A stretch of DNA of 7,799 nt, taken from assembly GCA_016866735.1 (NCBI GenBank), contig VGLL01000046.1, positions 1 to 7,799 on the forward strand, read 5' to 3'. Source of the stretch: Candidatus Shapirobacteria bacterium (GTDB lineage Bacteria; Patescibacteriota; Microgenomatia; VGLL01). The notes beneath the pieces are model-generated. The model was not told where the DNA came from. It made no database searches and saw nothing but the letters and a program-made list of their open reading frames with translations. This document shows, one piece after another, positions 1 through 5,130 of the stretch. The translations under genes and the position numbers were made by a program. Positions within the stretch are counted from its first letter, which is position 1. Each line of letters begins with the position of its first letter.

Positions 1-49
1 CGTAGAGATACTTAGGCAAGCTAACCGTAAGTCTCTGTGTATTACTCAT
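1..49 (-). CDS. ribbon-helix-helix (CopG/RHH-like) antitoxin or repressor, N-terminus only
   Basis: Reading leftward from the ATG at 49-47, the frame gives MSNTQRLTVSLPKYLY and then runs off the window edge. A basic residue followed by alternating hydrophobics and a Leu-Pro, as in QRLTVSLPKYLY, is typical of the N-terminal beta-strand of RHH DNA-binding proteins, the fold of many type II antitoxins. In that fold the strand enters the DNA major groove as a dimeric sheet. A consensus promoter lies 10 nt upstream of the ATG, so this is a real gene start rather than a chance frame. A toxin gene would be expected beyond the window, but that cannot be seen. Family assignment rests on 16 residues, so confidence is moderate; the start codon is more certain than the family. 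Confidence 0.6.
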   Translation of the reverse strand, partial: MSNTQRLTVSLPKYLY

Positions 50-59
50 GTTATAAACT

Positions 60-88
60 ATGATAATACTCTAAATACTACTTGTCAA
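60..88 (-). promoter_or_regulatory. consensus sigma-70 promoter of the RHH gene
   Basis: On the minus strand a perfect -35 TTGACA (88-83), a 17-nt spacer and a -10 TATCAT (65-60) are followed after 10 nt by the ATG. The predicted transcript would begin at or within a few bases of the start codon. Two AATACT direct repeats on the plus strand (65-70 and 74-79, 9 bp apart) fall at the -10/spacer region and could be binding sites for the RHH protein. The -35 shares its first bases with the foot of the REP-like hairpin at 86-110. Confidence 0.75.
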
Positions 89-110
89 CCCTTCGGCAAG
101 CTCAGGGTTG
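86..110 (+). repeat. REP-like hairpin, first half of an inverted pair
   Basis: CAACCCT (86-92) pairs with AGGGTTG (104-110) around a loop containing the widespread TTCGGCAAGCTC motif. The core CTTCGGCAAGCTCAG (91-105) recurs in inverted orientation at 144-159, giving a BIME-like pair. The left foot overlaps the -35 box of the RHH gene. Confidence 0.7.
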
Positions 111-139
111 TCTGCGACTTTGAGCGCTCAGGCCGATGG

Positions 140-163
140 GACGCTGAGCGAAGTCGAAGCGTC
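140..163 (-). repeat. REP-like hairpin, second half of an inverted pair
   Basis: GACGCT (140-145) pairs with AGCGTC (158-163). The core CTGAGCGAAGTCGAAG (144-159) is a diverged inverted copy of the core at 91-105. A perfect 10-bp palindrome TGAGCGCTCA (121-130) lies between the two hairpins. No transposase (RAYT/TnpA-REP) gene is in the window. Confidence 0.65.
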
Positions 164-378
164 AAGGGGTAAATTGGCTATGATCTCAGGAGCTCGCAGC
201 AACAGACCTTGTTTAGCCTTCCCGTTAGCTCTTCGCCGCCTTCTTTTGCCATTTCTTGAGCTTGGGCAAGATGTTTTCGCACCTGCTTCTTGCCGTCTCT
301 TCGGGCATTATACAACTTTGGCAAATAGGCTCTTGTGGAAATTTCATAGTTTATTAAATATTAGGGCGCTATCAAAGA
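164..378. other. interval without a convincing gene
   Basis: This stretch follows the Fic stop codon. The only candidate is a 40-codon minus-strand frame (347 to 225) starting MKFPQEPICQSCIMPEE and rich in Lys/Arg towards its end. It begins 31 nt after the Fic stop, has no Shine-Dalgarno sequence, and has one CxxC pair that recalls zinc ribbons without enough length to prove one. A second minus frame is open over the same DNA and is charged and helix-like (RDGKKQVRKHLAQAQEMAKE), which could mean a frameshifted small gene. Neither is recognisable, so it is recorded as a possible gene remnant only. Confidence 0.3.
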
Positions 379-1437
379 TCAGACTAAAAAGTAATTTCCC
401 AGGGCAAAATCATATTGCTCAACGACGATTCTTTTAAGGTGATAAAGATTGTTTGTCTCGTAGAATAAAAGCGTCGCCTTAAGATACTCCACCTCATCCA
501 AGTTGCGGTATGAGAGCGGATAGTAATCATGGGCGATTAAGATAGCGTTAGCCAAGGTTCTGGCGGTGCGCTTATTGCCGTCAACAAAAGGTTGTATATA
601 GGAGATAAGGGCCAGGGCCAATAAAGCCTTAGCCAAAGGAAAATCGGCCGAATTCACTAAGGCTACTGTTTTGGCCAGGGCATCTTTGATACTGGCGCTT
701 GTTGCCAATGGCCTAAATTCACTGCCGGTTATAGCCACCTTGCTATTCCGCAATCCCGAGGTTACCCCTAGGCCTTCGGTAAGGATGTTATGCAATTTAA
801 TTATTTTCTCTTCCGCCAAAATTTTAAATTCCTCGGGGTTTGCCAAAATATAGTCAACCGCGTTTTTATGGCCAAGAATCATCATCGCTTCGTATTTTGA
901 TTTTCCGAAAGCCTCCTTCGCCTGCTTGATTAAGACCTCTGTTTCCAACAAAGAATAAGTGTTGCCTTCGATTTTTGCCGACTTCCAGGAAAATTCAACC
1001 GTAAGGCGTTCAATTTCCCGCTTGTAAATACTGGGGTCTAAAACCGCTTTCTTAGCGCTAAGAAAAACTATCCTTTTTTTCCACTTTTCAACCTCCTGTT
1101 CCGCGAATATCTGCTTTCCCCCCAGAGAGTTAAACAAAGCAGAATTAAACTCTACCGGCCCGGCTTTCCTCAAAGTGGAACCGTCTTTAAAATACTGCTC
1201 CAAATCAACTGGCACTAGCAAACGGCTTACCAAGAGAAAATATCTGGTCGCCTTCCCCTCCCCCTCTGCTCTAATAAGACCCTTATCTTTTAAATCGCCC
1301 AAATCCCTCATCAGAGTCGCCTTGGAAATTACCTGGGCTGGTCGTAACCCGACCAGAATTTGACTCCCGGTATTTAAGCCACTGGAAAGAAGTTGGAGAA
1401 TGGCAGTTTGTCTGGGGGCAATATTCGTCTCATTCAT
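379..1437 (-). CDS. Fic-domain protein with N-terminal winged helix; active-site His replaced by Gln
   Basis: Residues are numbered from the longer possible start at 1467. Residues 17-80 form a winged-helix DNA-binding domain (APRQTAILQLL, then SKATLMRDLGDLKDKGLI). Residues 163-169, SAKIEGN, fit the inhibitory (S/T)xxxE(G/N) motif of class II Fic proteins, whose Glu blocks ATP binding. Residues 292-300 read QPFVDGNKR where the family has HPFxxGN(G/K)R. Fic enzymes usually move AMP from ATP to a protein hydroxyl, with the motif His as general base; here it is Gln, so AMP transfer may be lost or altered. I chose the ATG at 1437 (352 aa) over 1467 because the 1467 ATG lies one base after a TTGACA box and inside the promoter/operator region. 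The protein may act as regulator, TA-like module or pseudoenzyme. Family assignment is firm; activity is not. Confidence 0.9.
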   Translation of the reverse strand: MNETNIAPRQTAILQLLSSGLNTGSQILVGLRPAQVISKATLMRDLGDLKDKGLIRAEGEGKATRYFLLVSRLLVPVDLEQYFKDGSTLRKAGPVEFNSALFNSLGGKQIFAEQEVEKWKKRIVFLSAKKAVLDPSIYKREIERLTVEFSWKSAKIEGNTYSLLETEVLIKQAKEAFGKSKYEAMMILGHKNAVDYILANPEEFKILAEEKIIKLHNILTEGLGVTSGLRNSKVAITGSEFRPLATSASIKDALAKTVALVNSADFPLAKALLALALISYIQPFVDGNKRTARTLANAILIAHDYYPLSYRNLDEVEYLKATLLFYETNNLYHLKRIVVEQYDFALGNYFLV

Positions 1438-1498
1438 CTGCCGTAATCGTCTCAAAATGAGACGCATTTGTCAATGCCATGAGACAATTCGAGGCTAT
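1428..1498 (-). promoter_or_regulatory. Fic gene promoter with operator-like palindrome
   Basis: On the minus strand TTGACA (1474-1469) is followed, after 17 nt, by a weak -10 GACGAT (1451-1446). A perfect palindrome CGTCTCA-N3-TGAGACG (1448-1464) fills the spacer and -10. The same half-site recurs on both sides: GTCTCATT at 1428-1435 and ATGAGACAA at 1490-1498. Four copies of the GTCTCA/TGAGAC half-site around one weak promoter fit cooperative repression, most simply by the winged helix of the Fic protein itself. The binding protein is inferred. Confidence 0.6.
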
Positions 1499-1508
1499 CG
1501 CCTGTAAC

Positions 1509-1536
1509 TTTCTAACCCTTCAGGTTGGGGCTTATT
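1509..1536 (+). repeat. 28-bp hairpin repeat, copy A
   Basis: It contains CTAACC (1512-1517) and GGTTGG (1523-1528), which pair with one G-T. It matches copy B at 25 of 28 positions without gaps. Read on the minus strand it includes the TAA stop codon of the 1532-1969 gene. Confidence 0.75.
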
Positions 1537-1969
1537 CTGATTCGCCTGAAGGCAAACGAAGAAGATCGTCTCCCTCCCTAACAACCGCGGAAGGATCTTG
1601 CGGCCGCCAGCCAGCTGCCCCCAATGCAAAGGCGGCATTTGTGAGATAGAAATCGAGTAGCTCGGGGTGATCCGCAGCCTGCCTAAAGGCGAGCTTAATC
1701 ATAACGTTTGGGGTTGTGTGCTCTTCGACCATCGCGATTGCGTCATCGTCTGACACCCCTGTGGCAAGAATTTTGAACCCTTCCGCTTCCATTTCGGCCT
1801 GAGTATCTGCTAACTCGTCCTTACTTCGCGCGCTGGACCAAAAACAGTTACCCGCAGGCCCTAAGACCACATAATTAATGCGCTCCTCGGTGATGGGGGG
1901 GGCGCAAGGTTCCTCGATAACCTCTCCTTCTACCCTTCTGACTATTTCGCCTTCGGTCTCTCTTGCCAT
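1532..1969 (-). CDS. hypothetical acidic protein, 145 aa
   Basis: I do not recognise this family. The N-terminal 30 residues are Glu/Arg-rich and likely flexible (MARETEGEIVRRVEGE). Residues about 31-95 could form a small alpha/beta domain (INYVVLGPAGNCFWSSARS, then KDELADTQAEMEAEGF). A more hydrophobic helix follows (LLDFYLTNAAFALGAAGW), with a charged tail. There is no signal peptide or clear membrane segment. Composition is richer in Ala, Asp and Glu than in its neighbours, so recent acquisition is possible. The start is well supported: a TATAAT box ends 7 nt before the ATG, so the message should be leaderless. Its stop codon falls inside repeat copy A. The product is expected to be cytoplasmic; its role is unknown. 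Confidence 0.7.
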   Translation of the reverse strand: MARETEGEIVRRVEGEVIEEPCAPPITEERINYVVLGPAGNCFWSSARSKDELADTQAEMEAEGFKILATGVSDDDAIAMVEEHTTPNVMIKLAFRQAADHPELLDFYLTNAAFALGAAGWRPQDPSAVVREGDDLLRLPSGESE

Positions 1970-1976
1970 AGTGTTT

Positions 1977-2004
1977 ATTATAACAAACTCTGCGCAAAAG
2001 TCAA
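1977..2004 (-). promoter_or_regulatory. strong promoter of the 145-aa gene, leaderless arrangement
   Basis: Minus strand: TTGACT (2004-1999), a 16-nt spacer and a perfect TATAAT (1982-1977), with only 7 nt to the ATG at 1969. Initiation 6-8 nt after the -10 would start the RNA at or next to the A of the ATG. No Shine-Dalgarno sequence is present. Confidence 0.8.
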
Positions 2005-2043
2005 CCCCATAGAACGATTAGGAAATCTACAGAAACAGGACGC

Positions 2044-3765
2044 TTAGTGAATCTGGGCTTTTTTCTCTTTCAAAAAGTTACGCCAGTTCTCCACAAATTC
2101 GACCGCAGTCACAAAAGGCATCTCGATAAGAACATTAAAAAACACGCTTACCACGTTATATTCTTTCCACTTATTGGCAAAGAAAGAGCCAAATTCGGCC
2201 ACCGGCACGGAAACAATATCCAGCAAAAACTCCCAAAGACTAGTCTTCTCCTCTACGGTGATTTCTTTGGCCTTATTCCTGATCACTAGGGCGGCAAAAA
2301 CATTAACGGCAATGGTTAGGGTGTCTAAAACAACGGAGGTTACCGGAATTTTAGCTCTGTAGAAGATATAGGCCATTGTGCCAAAAAAAGCCCCGGCCGC
2401 AAAAAGATGGAAGGAGGCAATGATTAAATCCGTAAAAAACCGTTTTTTCCTTTGTTTAATTTCATAAATATCCCTGGTCTCTCCCTCGTAGACAAAGCCA
2501 AAAATTAACTCCACCACCTTTTTTTGGTTACTCGGCGAGGGCGGGCGGATGATAGCAACCAAGGCAAACATAAAAAGAGTGGGCATCAAAAAATCCACCG
2601 TCGCCGCCACCTTGTTAAAGCCCTCATAAAAAAGAGAGGCCAGGGGAACTTCAACGATAAAGAAAGTGACCCAGTTTGAGGCGAAAACAGAGAGCGTGGA
2701 GAAAACTGCCAATTTAAAGAGGCGGTTTTTCAGAGTTGCCAGCCTTTTTTGATAGAACTTTATGATTAGGCTTTGCAAGGATTCCTTGTCGGAAAAAACT
2801 TGATGAATCCCCTCGGGATTATCCTTCAGGGAATTAAAGACATCGTCCAGTATGGTAAAGGCCGTGTCCGTCCTTTCGCAAATATTAAAAAATTCTTTCC
2901 CCAGGGGGTGCCCCAGGCTCCTGTCAATACTGGCTTTGACGGCAAAAATATTTCTGGCGATCTGGGCCAAAAAATCATTAGTCGGATTTACCCAGGAAGG
3001 ATACTTATACTTCAAAAGACGGTAAGTAATGATGCCGTCGTCCAGGTCAAAAAGCGTCCGGTGGACAGCGATATGGGTTTGGGTCACTTTTTCTTCTTCC
3101 GTCAGCTGTTCCTTGGGGATAAGCTTGATTCTTTCATTCACTAGGGAGGTCATCGCCTCAATAAGAGCATTTTCTCGTACCGGCGGCGCTAAAACTTCCT
3201 CAATCTCACAGGCGGCAATCTCCATGATCCAGTCATAGAAATTAACTTTTTTCTTAAGGGGGAAAGAGGGGCCCTGGCTGGCAAAAGGCGCATTCCGCAA
3301 AAGATAAAAATATTTTTTGACGACTTTGTCTACCTCGCCAATTTTCTCCTGGGGGATTTCGTCGTTAGGCAAATGGCCGCCGCGAATAAGCTCTAAAACC
3401 AGCGGCTCGGCGACAGTATCAACATTCACCTCAAAGAGAGATTTCAGGTGGGAGATTTCGAGGATCAGGCTCCTCTTGATAATCCTCACGATGGCGGCGC
3501 GGCGCAAAAGATTTTCTTCTTTCCAGTCAACAATCTTGCGTATTCTTTCGTAAAAATAGGCCAGCCTGGAGGCAATTTCGTCAACGCGGATGGGCGAAAT
3601 ATCTCCTTTTGGCGGCGGGGCAAAGCTCCTTTGGTATTTTTGGATCAGCCTCTCAATTGAATAGGAAAAGATGCCCGAAGGGGGAGCCACTCCCCCGTTC
3701 CCCGGGGTTTCCGGGGCCTTCGCGCCTTCTTGGGGCGCGTTTTGAAACAAAACCTGCGAGTTCAT
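2044..3765 (-). CDS. hypothetical membrane protein with four predicted transmembrane segments, 573 aa
   Basis: I do not know a function. From the preferred start the order is: a Pro/Gly-rich tail of about 30 residues; a long soluble, mostly helical region to about residue 345; four hydrophobic segments at roughly 351-372, 386-406, 444-468 and 474-495; and a C-terminal aromatic, amphipathic stretch (LWEFLLDIVSVPVAEFGSFF, then WKEYNVV) ending in EKKAQIH. Lysine/arginine runs follow the second segment and precede the third. No catalytic motif or signal peptide is visible, so a membrane-anchored structural or envelope role is only a guess. An in-frame ATG at 3810 would add 15 residues, but an extended -10 lies inside that extension, so I prefer 3765. 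It resembles orphan membrane proteins I associate with Parcubacteria genomes. Confidence 0.8.
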   Translation of the reverse strand: MNSQVLFQNAPQEGAKAPETPGNGGVAPPSGIFSYSIERLIQKYQRSFAPPPKGDISPIRVDEIASRLAYFYERIRKIVDWKEENLLRRAAIVRIIKRSLILEISHLKSLFEVNVDTVAEPLVLELIRGGHLPNDEIPQEKIGEVDKVVKKYFYLLRNAPFASQGPSFPLKKKVNFYDWIMEIAACEIEEVLAPPVRENALIEAMTSLVNERIKLIPKEQLTEEEKVTQTHIAVHRTLFDLDDGIITYRLLKYKYPSWVNPTNDFLAQIARNIFAVKASIDRSLGHPLGKEFFNICERTDTAFTILDDVFNSLKDNPEGIHQVFSDKESLQSLIIKFYQKRLATLKNRLFKLAVFSTLSVFASNWVTFFIVEVPLASLFYEGFNKVAATVDFLMPTLFMFALVAIIRPPSPSNQKKVVELIFGFVYEGETRDIYEIKQRKKRFFTDLIIASFHLFAAGAFFGTMAYIFYRAKIPVTSVVLDTLTIAVNVFAALVIRNKAKEITVEEKTSLWEFLLDIVSVPVAEFGSFFANKWKEYNVVSVFFNVLIEMPFVTAVEFVENWRNFLKEKKAQIH

Positions 3766-3789
3766 TTTGCCCAGAACTTGGGCATCGCT

Positions 3790-3798
3790 ATTATAGCA
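3790..3798 (-). promoter_or_regulatory. extended -10 promoter of the membrane-protein gene
   Basis: TGC-TATAAT on the minus strand (3798-3790) is a perfect extended -10, and no good -35 is visible. The leader to the ATG at 3765 would be about 17 nt and contains a small hairpin, GCCCA-N5-TGGGC. This box decides against the longer start at 3810. Confidence 0.7.
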
Positions 3799-3810
3799 CG
3801 AACCCGGCAC

Positions 3811-3895
3811 CGGTGGGCGAAGGAGGGCTTAAGCCGGGCCAACCCCGGCGCCAGACGGCGCTAGACCCTTAGGGTCTAGGCCTAATTGGAGCCGC
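3811..3895. repeat. GC-rich palindrome cluster between divergent genes
   Basis: Two clear palindromes are present: GGCTTAAGCC (3826-3835) and CTAGACCCT-T-AGGGTCTAG (3861-3879, 9-bp arms). The second shares the ACCCT...AGGGT core of the hairpin repeats in this window. No U-run follows, so intrinsic terminators are unlikely. Confidence 0.5.
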
Positions 3896-3923
3896 TTTCT
3901 AACCCTTCGGGTTGGGGGCTATT
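3896..3923 (+). repeat. 28-bp hairpin repeat, copy B
   Basis: The hairpin CTAACCCTTCGGGTTGG (3899-3915) is flanked by TTT on the left and GGGCTATT on the right. It differs from copy D at only two positions (GG to AA after the hairpin). It lies between the divergent membrane-protein and acyltransferase genes. Confidence 0.8.
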
Positions 3924-3976
3924 GATGCCTCGCGAGTTTCCCCGGGACGATCTTTAAACTATCGCTACTTTAAGGA

Positions 3977-3982
3977 TATAAT
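3977..3982 (+). promoter_or_regulatory. -10 box of the acyltransferase gene
   Basis: A perfect TATAAT lies 9 nt before the ATG at 3992. The -35 is weak (TTTAAA-like at 3953-3958). The intervening AGGAG (3983-3987) looks like a Shine-Dalgarno but is only 4 nt from the ATG and would mostly precede the predicted RNA start, so a near-leaderless message is likelier. Confidence 0.65.
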
Positions 3983-3991
3983 AGGAGTGCC

Positions 3992-4819
3992 ATGGTTGAT
4001 GCTGCAATTGAACTTGGCGAACAATCACTCGTAAGAGAAACTTGGCAACCGCTAATGCGGCGCCAAGTAGAAACGTATGGTTTTGCTTTAGGAATAAGGA
4101 AAACGCTTGAGGCTCAAGGGCAATTTACAAGAATTGCTCCCGCAGAAACAGATGCAGTCTTTCAAGATCGGCCGGCACTGGTATTAGTGACACACGGCTA
4201 TTACCCTGAGGTCTTTGCGGCCCTTGGCGGCTTACCGAAACAGAACAATAGTTTTACCAGAAATGTCAAACTTATTGCCCAGGGGTCACCAGAAAGAACA
4301 TGGTTAACAGAACATATCTTACCTGTTTGGCCACATAGATTAGAAAGTGATGACAGAACATTTTGGAGAAATCTCTACGCAAGGCTCGAAGGACGACGCA
4401 TGACCCCAAAAGAAGAGGCCCGAAGGAGAAATACCGAAACAATTAGAACGGCATCGCGATGCATTGCCGACGGGAGTATTGTCGTCATGTGCCCAGAGGG
4501 AACAAGAGATAAAAGTGCACTATGGCAATCTGGCGCGGGGCGAATAGTCAAGGAGACAAAGGTACTCCTTAGAGAAAAAGAAGGGTATGTTATCTTTTGT
4601 TCTGTAGCGGGTGCGTCATTTACAACTTGGGTTGGCGATAAATTACTGGGTATTTCGCCATATAGGCATATTACCGCAAGATATTCCGAGCCGATACCTT
4701 TATCTGCCTTAGACAAAAATGGTCTTTTAAGTAATAGAGAATTATCGCGCTATATTGAGGCCGAGTATAGAAAATGGCTTTTAGAGATAAAACGACCTTC
4801 TCCTAGCGGGCGACGCTAA
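3992..4819 (+). CDS. PlsC/LPLAT-like acyltransferase, divergent
   Basis: The 275-residue product has two landmarks of the lysophospholipid acyltransferase family in the right order. The first is HGYYPE (68-73), an HX4E version of the catalytic HX4D box. The second is CPEGTR (167-172) followed by GAGR (181-184), matching the FPEGTRS...G motif III that binds the glycerol phosphate. The family transfers acyl groups from acyl-ACP or acyl-CoA to lysophosphatidate-type acceptors at the inner membrane. No N-terminal membrane helix is seen, so it would be soluble or peripheral. Arg-rich segments (RRMTPKEEARRR, 135-146) and the Asp-to-Glu change make the substrate uncertain. No other lipid gene is nearby. 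The start is set by the TATAAT 9 nt upstream. Family membership is likely; specificity is unknown. Confidence 0.7.
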   Translation: MVDAAIELGEQSLVRETWQPLMRRQVETYGFALGIRKTLEAQGQFTRIAPAETDAVFQDRPALVLVTHGYYPEVFAALGGLPKQNNSFTRNVKLIAQGSPERTWLTEHILPVWPHRLESDDRTFWRNLYARLEGRRMTPKEEARRRNTETIRTASRCIADGSIVVMCPEGTRDKSALWQSGAGRIVKETKVLLREKEGYVIFCSVAGASFTTWVGDKLLGISPYRHITARYSEPIPLSALDKNGLLSNRELSRYIEAEYRKWLLEIKRPSPSGRR

Positions 4820-4877
4820 GGCATTTTATAAGGGCTATGGGCGCTTCCGCCTTCCAGGTGAACTATCTTGGCCCTGC

Positions 4878-4905
4878 AGACTTCTAGCCCTAGACTTCTA
4901 ACCCT
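4878..4905 (+). repeat. 14-bp tandem duplication
   Basis: AGACTTCTAGCCCT (4878-4891) is followed directly by AGACTTCTAACCCT (4892-4905), identical but for one base. The second unit runs into repeat copy C, so this looks like partial duplication of the left edge of that repeat. Confidence 0.7.
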
Positions 4906-4922
4906 TAGAGTTGGAAATTATT
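4895..4922 (+). repeat. 28-bp hairpin repeat, copy C (diverged)
   Basis: It matches copy D at 23 of 28 positions with no gaps. The hairpin is CTAACCCTTAGAGTTGG (4898-4914). Read on the minus strand it provides the TAG that ends the truncated frame starting at 4984. Confidence 0.7.
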
Positions 4923-4984
4923 TTTTGGGGAAGCCAGTGCGGATTTTGGCTAACCAAGAGTTCTTCCAAGTTATACAAATTCAT
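4898..4984 (-). pseudogene. truncated gene start, probably an AAA-type ATPase remnant
   Basis: From the ATG at 4984 the minus frame reads MNLYNLEELLVSQNPHWLPQ and stops after 28 codons at a TAG inside repeat copy C. NLEELLVSQNPHW resembles the extreme N-terminus of DUF4143-type AAA ATPases, which often start with a (D/E)LLxxQNPHW-like stretch; this is from memory and unverified. No Walker A motif or further coding is found downstream. A perfect promoter and an inverted repeat are retained upstream, so the promoter and gene start survived while the body was lost, with the break at or beside the repeat. It could instead be a real 28-residue peptide or leader. Confidence 0.5.
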
Positions 4985-5022
4985 GACAACTTTATGATAA
5001 TAGTTGTACACCAAGTTGTCAA
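4984..5022 (-). promoter_or_regulatory. consensus promoter with inverted-repeat operator
   Basis: Minus strand: TTGACA (5022-5017), 17-nt spacer, TATCAT (4999-4994), then 9 nt to the ATG at 4984. Perfect 9-bp arms TGACAACTT (4984-4992) and AAGTTGTCA (5013-5021) bracket the promoter, and a third half-site AGTTGTACA (5002-5010) lies in the spacer. A repressor bound here would cover -35, -10 and start codon. The regulator is not identified. Confidence 0.75.
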
Positions 5023-5062
5023 GTACCGGCAAAATAATGCTCGCGCTTCAGAAAAATCAACC

Positions 5063-5090
5063 TTTCTAACCCTTCGGGTTGGAAGCTATT
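5063..5090 (+). repeat. 28-bp hairpin repeat, copy D
   Basis: The hairpin CTAACCCTTCGGGTTGG (5066-5082) is followed by AAGCTATT. The repeat ends one base before the -35 box of the 5131 gene. The plus-strand RNA form pairs slightly better than the minus form (U-G in place of C-A). Confidence 0.8.
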
Positions 5091-5091
5091 A

Positions 5092-5127
5092 TTGACAATG
5101 TTTACACTTTACACTATACTGTAAACA
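5092..5127 (+). promoter_or_regulatory. consensus promoter with overlapping TGTTTACA operator
   Basis: TTGACA (5092-5097), 17-nt spacer, TATACT (5115-5120), then 10 nt to the ATG at 5131. Inverted 8-bp arms TGTTTACA (5099-5106) and TGTAAACA (5120-5127) lie 21 bp centre to centre, two helical turns, covering the spacer and the -10. TTTACAC is also tandemly repeated (5101-5107, 5108-5114). This geometry suits a dimeric winged-helix repressor, and the gene downstream encodes one. Confidence 0.8.
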
Positions 5128-5130
5128 CTT

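Noticed and set aside
108..437. Plus-strand 109-codon open frame
   Set aside because: Its start lies in a REP-like hairpin, it reads through a second one, and its end is antisense to the Fic gene; composition is not protein-like.
1379..1467. Longer start for the Fic protein at 1467
   Set aside because: This ATG would lie one base after the TTGACA box and within the operator, and it has no ribosome-binding site; the ATG at 1437 fits better, though not conclusively.
2047..3872. Several plus-strand open frames opposite the membrane-protein gene
   Set aside because: They are antisense shadows of the long minus-strand gene with no promoter or recognisable motif.
1509..5090. CRISPR array
   Set aside because: The four 28-bp repeats are far apart at unequal distances, separated by genes, and no cas gene is present.
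1509..5090. Integron cassette array with attC sites
   Set aside because: The repeats are much shorter than attC, lack the paired L boxes, do not follow gene orientation, and no integrase is in the window; kept only as an analogy.
4868..5095. Plus-strand 75-codon open frame starting at TTG
   Set aside because: It reads through repeat copies C and D (giving LTLRVGNYF and LTLRVGSYY) and lies antisense to a consensus promoter and gene start; it has no promoter of its own.
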